Shown one piece after another: positions 37,201 to 49,200 of a DNA stretch of 64,000 bases. Source of the stretch: Anastrepha obliqua (Eukaryota; Arthropoda; Insecta; Diptera; Tephritidae). How positions within the stretch are numbered: position 1 is the first letter of the stretch; each line of letters begins with the position of its first letter. The notes beneath the pieces were generated by a model, which was not told the origin of the DNA, did no database searches, and saw nothing but the letters and a program-made list of their open reading frames with translations. A program made the translations under genes and the position numbers. The DNA is taken from contig NC_072892.1 in assembly GCF_027943255.1 (NCBI RefSeq), positions 18,313,792 through 18,377,791 on the forward strand, read 5' to 3'.

Positions 37201-40200
37201 TACTCAACCATTTAACTTCCTTTCAGCTTGCAATCACAAGATTGGTCAGGCCATGAAGAAGAAATACAAAAAGGAGATGGACTATGTCTACGCAGTAATT
37301 AATGAAATGGATAGAAAGTTAGACAGACCGATACGAGATCTCGACGATGTGCGCATGATCATGGAAACCTTAAGTAAAATAAGGGAACAAGAAGTTGACA
37401 TGGAGCTGCGTATCGACCCAATAGAAGTAAGTAGGCTTCATTTCGAGTAAACAATTTTGATATTGTAAAATATCATAAAACATTGAACAAAATTTCGCCA
37501 CCAGGAAGCCTTCAATGTGCTCACCCGGTATGAAGTTCAAGTGGAACGTGAGCAATTCGACTTAGTAGACAATTTACGTAGCACATTCCAAAATCTGTTG
37601 GCCTGCGCGCTACAGGCCCAAGTCAAGTTGCTCGACATGCAGCCATCCTTCCAGGATGATCTCAGAAATAATTTGGATAAGTTTAAGCAAGACAAGATAC
37701 AATATGTCAACGAATACCGCACGGCTGGGCCGATGCAAGCGGGTCTCACACCACGCGAGGCTTCTGATCGCTTGATTTTGTTCCAAAACCGGTTCGAGGG
37801 AATGTGGCGCCGCCTGCAGACATACCAGAGTGGTGAAGAGTTATTTGGCTTGCCACAAACTGATTACCCGGAATTGGGTCAGATACGCAAAGAGTTAAAT
37901 CTGCTGCAGAAACTCTACAAGCTGTACAATGACGTAATCGACCGCGTGAGCAGTTATTATGACATACCCTGGAACGAGGTGGATATCGAAGAGATTAACA
38001 ATGAACTGATGGAGTTCCAAAACCGCTGTCGCAAACTTCCAAAGGGTTTGAAGGAATGGCCGGCATTCCATGCGCTCAAGAAAACCATCGACGATTTCAA
38101 TGATATGTGCCCCCTGTTGGAGCTGATGGCGAACAAGGCAATGAAGCCGCGCCACTGGCAGCGCATCATGGACGTTACTAAATATATTTTCGAATTCGAC
38201 TCGGAAGGCTTCTCATTGAAGAATATATTGGAGGCACCACTACTGAAACACAAGGAGGATATTGAGGATATTTGCATTAGCGCAATGAAGGAGAAGGATA
38301 TTGAGGCTAAGCTGAAGCAAGTAACGAACGAGTGGTCCGTACACGAATTACAATTCATGAGCTTCAACAATCGTGGTGAGTTATTGTTGCGTGGTGATAC
38401 AACTGCAGAAACCATAGGGCAGCTAGAAGACAGCTTAATGGTGTTGGGCTCACTGCTATCCAATCGCTACAACGCACCATTTCGAAAGCAAATACAACAG
38501 TGAGTAATCACTCTAATTTCTTTTTGTTTTTGTACAAATTTATTTGCTCAATACAGATGGGTTTACGATCTTTCGAATTCGAATGAGATTTTGGAACGCT
38601 GGCTGCTGGTGCAAAACATGTGGGTGTATTTGGAGGCTGTCTTTGTTGGTGGCGACATTGCTAAGCAGCTGCCAAAAGAAGCGAAGCGTTTCTCGAAAAT
38701 CGACAAGTCCTGGCAAAAGATAATGCAACGCGCCCACGAGACGCCAGGCGTGGTGGCTTGTTGTGTTGGTGACGATCTCTTGAAGCAGCTTTTGCCTCAC
38801 TTGCAGGAACAGTTGGAAATTTGTCAAAAATCACTCAGTGGCTATTTGGAGCGCAAGCGCATGATGTTTCCGCGTTTCTTTTTTGTCTCCGATCCGGCGC
38901 TGTTGGAAATTTTGGGTCAGGCCTCCGATTCGCATACCATACAAAATCATCTACTCTCCATTTTCGATAACACACGCAAGGTGAAATTTCACGATATCGA
39001 ATATAACAAGATGATGGCAATAATCTCCAGTGAGGGCGAGATGATACAGCTGGATCGTGCGATTCGCGCCGAGGGTTCCGTCGAGACATGGCTAACTCAG
39101 TTGCTGGTCACAGCACAGCAGTCATTGCATTCGATTATCCGCACCGCTTATGCTACAATAAATGATCCAAATTTCACTTTGTTGGGCTTTTTAGAAAAAG
39201 TCCCAGCGCAAATTGGTCTTTTGGGTATACAAATGATTTGGACACGCGACGCGGAAATGGCGCTGATGCAGGCCAGGCATGAGAGGAAAGTCATGTCGGA
39301 GACGAATAATAAGTTTCTAGAAATTCTAAACACGCTGATCGATCAAACAACCAGAAATTTGACAAAGATGGAGCGCACCAATTTCGAAACCTTGATTACC
39401 ATACACGTGCACCAGCGCGACATTTTCGATATATTGGTGAGGCTGCGAACTATTGCGCAATATTTGGTTTTAAATTTAAGGGTTTCATTTCCACGAAATC
39501 TTAATCGTATATAAATATCTTTCTAGTGCCGTATGAACATTAAATCGGCCAACGATTTTGAGTGGTTGAAACAGTGTCGTTTTTACTTCAAAGAAGACTT
39601 GGACAAGACCTGGATTTCCGTAACGGATGTAACTTTCACATACCAAAATGAATACTTGGGTTGTACAGATCGTTTGGTGATAACGCCGTTAACTGATCGG
39701 TGAGCTTAAGGAAGGGCAGTCAAAGTGTTAAAATAGAGTCGATACCTGACAAATAATCTTATATTTATACAAAAAGTTAATTCATAATTATCAGAAATTA
39801 ATCAAATAGTGTCAATTGATGATGGAGTAAAACTAAAATAAGGTAGACAGGAAAGTTGAGTTGCATTTATAGTAGAATAATTAGACCTTGAGACCTCCTA
39901 CCCGGTCATCGGCATCACCCTGACAGTTGTTAAAGGGGAACTGCACAAATTATTTCTCAGGAAAGCGCAGAAAAGATGGAGTTCCATTTCTTCATGTGCT
40001 ATTTCGAAAACCCTTTGGCCCTAGTACCATATACGAAGGACTCAGAAAACCCTTTAGACTTCTCGTCATTCAATTTTCAACCGGACACTGGACGATTGGC
40101 ACACACGCGGAGAAGCTAAGGCTACCACTTAACCCCCATTGCAGAAGCTGTGGGGATCTTTCAGGGAAGGAGGCTGTTGAGCACTTTCTCTATAAATGTC

Positions 40201-43200
40201 CGGGTTTGGCAGCTCGACAGAGGGCAGTGCGCCAACCTAAATCCCATCAAACTTCTCCATTATATATATAATATCAACAGCTCTGGCTGGCTGTAGATAT
40301 CTGCCTGTTGGAGGTCTCATAATGGTATCAAAACGGCACTTCAGTGCCACTAAAGGTGTGCCAGACTGGCACTTCAACCATTTCACCTATCTACCTAGAA
40401 TGGTAAGAGAACCTCCAACGGGATTAGTCAAGAGAGGAGTCTTTTTCACTTGGAAAATTTCTAGTTTAAATTGATTGCCTTAATAAAAGTTGCGCTTTTT
40501 AAGGGTTATTAATTTTGAGGAATCAGCTTTTAAATTGAAATAAAACAACGAAAATTCAAATCGATTGGGGGATTTTTATTGTTTTTGTAGAACAATTCAA
40601 GATATATGTTTTGTAAAGGTAATCCCTTTCAAACGTTTGCCGCAACTGCGCTGCAATTCGGTCATCCGTAAACACCAATTTTGAATGACTCGCTGGAGGA
40701 TTTGGCTTCCAATACACCAATCGATTGTTCACAAAGCATTTAGACTTTACATACTGCCACAAATAAAGGTCCAAAGGTGTGATATCACACGAGTTCGGTG
40801 GCCAATCCACTGGTTTGAGGCGAGAAATAAATTGTTCACCGAAACGACGTCGCAGTAAATCCATTGTTTCACGGGCTGTATGGCAAGTAGCGACTGTCTT
40901 GTTGGGACCAAATTTTGTGAAGATCATGAACTTCGATTTCTGGCATCAAAACGTCGTTTATCATGGCGCGATAGCGTTCGCCATTCAATGTTGCATTGGC
41001 ATCAACCTCGTCTTTGAAGAAATATGGGCCGATAATTCCTCTAGCCCTTAGGCCACACCAAAGAGTTGCTTTCAATGGCTGTTCTTGAATGGCTTCAGTC
41101 CGAATGTAGCAATTTTGCTTATTTACGTAGCCATCAAGTCAAAAATGGGCGTCATCGCTGAACAAAATTCGGGTCCCACAGTGCAGATCTTCGGCGAATT
41201 TTTCAAAAGCCCAACGACTGAAATTATGACGCTTTGGAAGATCTGCTTCGTCGTCAACTCTTAGACTAACCGTATTTTATACGCTTTCAAACCAAGATCT
41301 TTACGTAAAATCGCCCAAGTAGTGCCATAAGATAGGCCAAGTTGTTGAGACCGGCGTCAAACTGATTCTGCAGTGTCTTCGGTAAAACTCTCATTTACGA
41401 CCGCAATATTCTTCGCACTTCGGGCTGTACGTGGTCTAATAGACCGAGTTGAATCCAATATTGTAAACTTAGGTAGGTAGGTAGGTTTGGCAGCCGCATC
41501 GCACATAGAGACAACGATGCCACTTAGACCACGGAGTGGGTCCGTTGTGAGCCGCGGGGGCTGGGCTACATTTCCCTTTCCATATTGAACCATCCTGAGC
41601 TTTTGATAAAGCGTAAAAGGTTGTTGATACCTAAAGTGTATAGATTATCTATGTTCGTTAAGAAGTAGGATTTTAAAAATCGGTTTCTGCTTCTGGCTAG
41701 AGCTGGGCATGTGCAAAAAAGGTGTTGAATTGTTTCCAATTCCTCCTCATTTCTGCAGCTACGACAGAAATCATGCGTGTATACGCCCAATATCCTTGCA
41801 TGATTTCCTATGAGACAATGTCCTGTGAGGGCCCCTACTAAGGTCCTGATTTGAAGTCTACTCAGTTTTATAATACTCTTGGACAGACGTAAATTAAGCC
41901 TTGGCCATGTTTGCCTAGCAATTTCGCAGGTGTTAGCGCTAATCCATCTCTGATTTGCAGAATTGATTAGTGCGTCCTTAATGAGAAGCTTACAAGTTGC
42001 GAGAGGTATCTCCATAAAATTACTTATGTCTGGCATACAGGTACCTTCTCTTGCAAGTTGGTCTGCCCTACAGTTCCCTGGTATATCTCTGTGGCCTGGG
42101 ACCCAGCATAAGATTATACGATATTGTTTGGCCATCTCATTTAGAGATTGGCGACAACGTAAGACACTCCTTGATGTTGTTTGGAATGCATCCAGGGCTC
42201 GTAGGGCAGCTTGGCTGTCTGATAGAATGCAGATATCCGTTGATGATATTCTGTTTATCTTTAACCATTTTAAGGCTTCATGAATAGCGTTTATTTCCGC
42301 TTGAAAAACGCTACAGTGATCCGGTAATTTAAAGGATTCACTAATAGAAAGCTCTTCGCAAAATAACCCTGATCCTACACCGGTGTCCATTTTGGATCCG
42401 TCCGTGTAGATCTTAACGGGTGTATTGGGTGTTGGATCTTCCTCAAGCCATTCCAGTCTAGAAGGGATTTTCATCAGGAAATTCCTTTCGAAGCAAAGAA
42501 TGGGAGGGTGATAATCACAGTCACTGGGTATATCCGTGTAGGAGTCTAAAATGGTTGAATGTCCATGTGTGACAGTTCTCCACTGTGAGCTCGCTTTGAG
42601 CCTTAAAGCGGCGCAGGCCGCTGAGTATTTGCAGAAGAGATCTAGGGGTGGCAGATGTAGCATGATGTCCAAAGCCATGGATGGCGTGGTTTTCATGGCG
42701 CCACATATTGCTAGTTCCGCTGATCTCTGCACCTTATTCAATAAATTAGAATAGGTTTTTTTCTGCATAGCACACCACCAGACAACATTTCCATATAGAA
42801 GAATGGGTCTGACGACAGCAGTGTAGAGCCAATGAGTAACCTTAGGTTTAATTCCCCAGGTCTTCCCTAAAGCTCTCTTACAGGCATAAAAAGCTAGGTT
42901 CGCTTTCCTGACCCTTTCTAAGGTGTTTGACTTCCAAGTCAGTTTCCTATCTATGTTTAGTCCCAAGTACTTGGTTTCTTCCGAAATCACAAGAGCTTCC
43001 CCTTTGAGCGTAATTGGACTTAGCTGAGGGATTCTGTGTTTCCTAGTGAACAATATGAGTTGTGTTTTGTCTGGGTTGACTCCTAGACCACACTTTCCTG
43101 CCCACCTAGAAAGTATATCTAGAGCATTTTGTATTAGGTCTCTTAATGTAGATACAAATTTACCAGAGACAGCAATAACAACATCGTCGGCGTAAGCTAT

Positions 43201-46200
43201 CACCTTACAGCCCACCGATTCCAGTACTAACAGAAGTTTGTTTACAACTGCGAATAATTCTCTATTCCGAATAATTCGTTCGGAAGGACGGTTATGTACA
43301 GCATAATTTGGCCTGAGCACGCGATGAACACTTTTCACAGAGCGTCGTTTTTGTTATACAATTTTGCGATTTGTAAACTTTGTTGAGACGCAAGTCTTTC
43401 TATGATAAAATATCAATGAATACTGGAAAAAATTATGTATTTAGTTTGACAGTAGTAACGCGTGATCTGTCAAAAAAACCCTATTGGGAAAATTACCTCC
43501 AATCCAATTACCCTTTACATTGGCTTCTAAAACATTTAGGTTAGGTTAGGTTATGGTGGTAGTCGGTCCGTACGACTAACTCACTTAGACCTTGCAGGTC
43601 CGTTGTGATGTGCGACACGGGAACCTCGTATATTTACCTTCGGGAAACCATTTTGAGGCTCTTATAAAGCGCAGGATTGGTCCAATCGCCACGACAAACA
43701 GTTCTGTAAGATAATTGAAAACGTGTTTGCCTAGACAACCTGCTCTGCTTTTAGCTAAGGCTGAACAATTGCAAAGGAAGTGCTCAACTGTTTCTTCCTC
43801 TTCCTCATCTCTACAACTTCTGCAATATTCATGGGAGAATACTCCTAGTCTCAAGGAATGCCTAGCCAATGACCAGTGACACAAGCCACGACCTTCGAGA
43901 TATCATCTCTTGAGAGGCTAAGTAATTCCTTTGTCTATTTCTTGTTTATTTGCGGCCATAGTAGCCTAGCTGTTACACATGTATATTCATCTCTCCATGA
44001 CCTATTGGCCTCTTGGATGATTTTGTTTTTTCATTATTAGTTTACTCATGGCCATAGGTATCCAAATGATACCTTTGTTACTGAGCAGTTGTAGAGCAGT
44101 TCCTTTCCTGGCTAGCTCATCGGCTTCACAATTTCCCTCAATATCTCTGTGCCCCGAAACCCTAATAAGAATGACCTTTAATACGACGCTAATATCATCT
44201 AGGCCTGCATGGCGTTATGTACTGTGCAACTTTTGATCTTAGTATAGCCGCATTCCTTGATTTAATGACCGCCTGGCTATCCGAGAATATATTTATAGTC
44301 GTTTTTGTTACGGCATGCGTATTTAGATATGTAGCCACTTCTTTTATAACAGCTAGAACCTCTGCCTGATAGACGCTGCAGTAGTCTGGTAGTCGAGCGG
44401 ATAGTTCCAGTCCTTACGCTTACGTGATTTTGGCCGAGTTTAAGGGGGGGGTAAGGGATAAACGCTAAAAAAAACATGAATTTGTTGTAGCGAAACGGTT
44501 CAAGTCAGTTTATTAAAAGTTGTTGCATATTATAAAGTAACATTTCAAGAATATTTGATAAAATTTTCATGTAAAAATATTGCAAAATGAGCGAACGAGA
44601 GCACATTTACGTAGACGTCTTTTCAAAAATACATTTTGCAGTAGTCAGCATATCTCAGCGTAGAATCATCTGAAATCAAAAAAATCGAATAATTTAGTTA
44701 AAGTATGAGTTAAACTTCCCCCCAACGTTTATTTTCACGACTTATTTTCATTTTCAGCCATTTGGTAGTCGTTTGAAGTAAAAAGTGATTTTTGACGAAA
44801 AAATGCCGCCATTTTGTAGGTGTAAAACCACCTTAATAATGTGTAAAACCACCTTAATATAAAAAAAAAATGGCGAAAAAAACGTTGGGGAGAGGTTTTT
44901 TATATGTAAAATATGTGTGCAAAATTTCAAAAGGATCGGTTGAGTAGTTTTCAAATGCCAATGACTACGCACTTTAAAAAAAAAGGTTCGAGAAAACCGC
45001 GTTTAAAGTTTTAAGTTATGAAAACGTCAAGAAAATACTTTTTTCTCTCTACTTACACGGAGTCGTCGATTCCAGCACCATAGAGTATGTTTCCACTAGC
45101 TTTGTCATTGTCTTCAGCATCTTTTTTTAGCAAGTCTACGAGCTATCCTGCCCTCCTTAGTCTGTTGGTGGCATTTTTGGTCAGATCTTTCGATGCGAGT
45201 TTGGTCCACTCTTCTCGCATATTCGTGAGCGCTTGGCCCAATGCCATGTCATACATAAACTGCAGCAAAGCACCTGTGCCTTCATTAAAGGTGCATGCAG
45301 CTACCAGAGCTGCCAGTTGAACGATACTTGTACTGCCAGAGAGTTTTTTCGGAGCAATCCTCCATATAAGCTGATTTAAACTCTCGTTAGTGTTTTGAGT
45401 AAAACCACCCAGGCATCTCTCTAAAAGTTCGTCTTTACTCAAATCTACGTAAATTGGTTTTATTGCGTTCAAAACATCTTCTGGCAGTGGGGTGTATTCA
45501 TGTTTAAATGGTTTGCCTTCGGCCAAAGCCTTTTGGTAACCACACCAAGAATCCGCTCCGGCCGGACATTTGTCATGTTGCGGATTTTCATCTGTTGATT
45601 GCTGATGGTAGTAAGTGGCCCAGATAGCAGTTTTCATTTTTTTCATCGCACCAGTCTTTTCTTTCGCGGGCTAACCGCACCAGTTAGACACACCAAGTCC
45701 TTCTCCACCTGATCTTTCCAACATAGAGGAGGCCTTCTTTTACCTCGGAGCGTTTATATCCATTCGGAGGTTCCTCAATTCCCTTCGAAAATCCCACACA
45801 ATTCGAGCCCCTTAACTCCGAATCGGTGAAGCTAAAATATCCAGCATAGCTTAAATGCCTGACAAAACTTTAAAAAATTTACCTTCGCGTTAGTGGTTGT
45901 TTGGATGCCACAAGTCTTGTTGCTCTCTCTTCGATTTGCCATCACATTCTTGCCATTTTGCTGCCAAACTGCGACATTGTTGCTCATACTGTTGGAAAAT
46001 TCTTTAAGTTTTTTGTAAGTTGCGTTGAATTCCAACCACAATCCAAAGGGAAGCACTGAACGTGAATTACTTAATGGAGAAGGAGCAAGTGGTGCAACAA
46101 ATAGGAGAGTGAAATTTTGAGAAGAAATACAACGTTGATAGGTTGCTTGAAAAGTTTTAAGTATTTAAACTAAAATTGTATTAGTTGATGGTTCCCACAA

Positions 46201-49200
46201 AAGCTGCAGGCATTACCTACGCCTTTCCTATGGCAGTAGGCAGCGAAGTTGATGCGAAAGGCGCTTCAAGTTAACTTTCTCACTTCAGTCATAGGCATCG
46301 GCGCACTTCACACATAGGCATTCGCTAAGAGGCAATATGTTTAGGCTTTAGACCTACAAACAGGGCGCACTATTGAGAAAAACTTTATAATTAAGTCTAT
46401 TAAGCCATTTTTCATTCTTCTTGCTTATTTTATGCAGTGGCACGCGCCTTCCGCCGTGTAAACATTTGTCAGCAGGCATTGAGCGGGATTTGCTGGTGTG
46501 ACTGACAGGTGCTTTAACTTTCGAGGCGCGGAAATAAGTTTTCCAATTCAGTAATTGTTGATATTAAATATTGCCAAGATAGCGCCAGTTCAGCACTTTA
46601 ACAAGATAAATTGTACTCAGGCTACTCGTGAACATTTATTTATTAAAAAAAAAAAAAAAAAAAAAAAATTTTATGATTCACATGTGGTTGCATGCGGCTA
46701 AAAGTAATAGTTTTTGAAAACTCTTTCATACTCCATTGATGTTGAAATCAGCCAAGCAGATATAAACTCGTGCGTGCATTTCCACATCGTACGCAGTACG
46801 CAGTGGTGGTATTCATTGATCTTTCGTGTTCCATTTGAGTGGCTGCAACATTCCGCCGAATTGTGTGAAATAATTGTTTGTTTTTCCAATTTTCTTTTCC
46901 ATTTCCGCACCTGAAACTACTTTCGTCGCTTTATTGGATGCTGGGGAATGGCCGCCATTCATTTCTGCTGCATAGTTGCTACATCACGCTTGCCCAGGCG
47001 CTAACACTGAGCATGGGTGGCGCGCCCTGTGGGCCGGCGGGTACCGGCAAAACGGAGACGGTTAAGGACATGGGCAAGACGCTGGCTAAATACGTGGTTG
47101 TATTTAATTGCTCCGACCAAATGGATTACAGGTATTAAAATGCAGTAGAGTAATAAATTTCCCATAAGCTGGATGAAGGTGAATGAAGATATACCTATGT
47201 ATGCCTAACAAATACAGTTAGATTTATGCGTAAATGTATATGTTTTGCGAACGTTTGCGTGCTGGCGTGTTTGAAATAATTGTTGCGAGTCTCAGGCGCT
47301 GGTTTGGCGTATCACTCTCACTTTCGTATTTTACTTGTGTAAATGTGTGCGTGCATGTGTATGTATGTATTTATAAATAATACTAATTATGACGTTTATA
47401 TTAGAATCAATTTCGAAAATATGCTTATACCTTCTGTCAAAAAAATATCGGTAATTGTTTACTTAAAAAGCACGCATCTAAATTTTTTTGCTGGAATGTT
47501 GGTACAACTGTCCTCTATAGTGTCGCAGAGTTTGAGCGTAATCTGTCAATTGACTTGTTTTTGGCATTTAGTTATTAGGTTCTCGCTGTTTGTCAATAGA
47601 TGTCGCCAGCAGTGTGTGCTAGTCGATTCTAACACAACCTAAACGTCATAAACCAAGCTTAGACATATGGGAAACAAACTGTTTCGACACATTAGTAATT
47701 TTGTTTTGGTATCATCTACTTTTGGTTTTGTGAAAAAGTCTGATTTTGTGCCGAATATTCATCATTTGCGGGAAGTGTTGATTTCCCCCTTTCATTCGAC
47801 AAAAAACGGCGGCTGAAGCGCATCGAGAGGTACAAAAAGTTTATGGTGATGCTGCTTTAAGTGAAACATCGTACCGAGATTGGTTCCGTCGCTTCAAAGA
47901 CGGTGATTTTAATGTTGACGACCTTCCGCGTGAAGGGAGGCCAAAAACCTGCTTCTTCAGCGTCTTGAATTGGATGTTCTGTGTCAATGAGGATCTGTTT
48001 CAAATGCAAGAAGAGCTTGCTTCAGTATTAGGAGTTACCCGCCAATCCATTTGCAAGCGACTGCATGCTTTGGGAATAATTCAGAAACAGGATACTTGGG
48101 TTCCTTATGAATTAAAACCAAGAGATGTTGAACGTTGTTTTTTCACCTGTGAACAACTGCTCCAGCGGCAAAAAAGGAAGGGGTTTCTTCATGGCATCGT
48201 AACGGGTGATGAAAAATGGATGCATTAAAGCAATCCAAAGAAAAGAAAGTCATGGGGACTGCCCGGTCATGCTTCTACGTCATCGCCTCGGCCGAATATT
48301 CACGCTGCGAAGGGTATGCTATGTATTTGGTGGGACCAAGTTGGTGTTATTTATTATGAACTGTTAAAACCAAACGAAACCACCACTGGGGATAGGTATC
48401 GACTTCAATTGATGCGATTGAGCCGAGCACTGCGCGAGAAGCGGCCGCAATACGCGGAGAGGCATGAAAAAGTGATTCTACAGTACGACAGCGCACGGCC
48501 TCACGTTACCAAATCCATTTAAACCTACCTGGAAACACTGAAATGGGAAATCCTACCCCACCCGCCATATTCCCCGGATATTGCGCCGTCCGATTATCAC
48601 CTGTTCCGATCGATGGCACATGGTCTAGCTGACCAGCAGTTCCATTCACATGAAGACATCAAAAAATGGCTTGATCCGTGGATAGCCTCAAAAGATGAAC
48701 AGTTTTACCGCGACGGTATATGAGATCTACCAGAAAGATTGGGAAAAGTAGTAACCAGCGATGGGCAATACTTTCAATGATTCACTTGTAACCATTTTTT
48801 CAGTATAAAGTTGTATTTTCATCAAAAAAACAGCGAGAAGTTATTTGTGCACCTAATATATCAATCAACCACAGGCGTGCGCTGCGATTTTCACTATGGA
48901 TAAAAATATCGAACAAAGAATTTGTCTTAAAGTTAGTGTTTTGAACGGGATTTCATGTGTCAAATCGTTGAAAATGTGGCAGAAAGCCTATGGCGTGTGT
49001 GCTTTATCAAAAACCCGGGTCTACGAGTGGTATAAGGTTTTTGCAGAGGGTCGAGAAGTCCTGGAAGATTTGCACCGATCTGGACGCCCATCAACTTCTT
49101 CAACGGATGCAAACGTCGACAAAGTCAAGGAAATGGTGCAGGAAAATCATCATTTAACTTTGAGGGAGGTAGCTCGTGACCGTAGCGTGTCTCACAAATC

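Noticed and set aside
37957..38463. Open frames antisense to dynein exons 13 and 14 (also 38540-39089, 20501-20867)
   Set aside because: They mirror strongly conserved dynein codons on the plus strand and show no protein family of their own.
41566..43338. A single host gene with RT and RNase H
   Set aside because: The first residues are mariner and the rest LINE; the flanks carry the two halves of the mariner.
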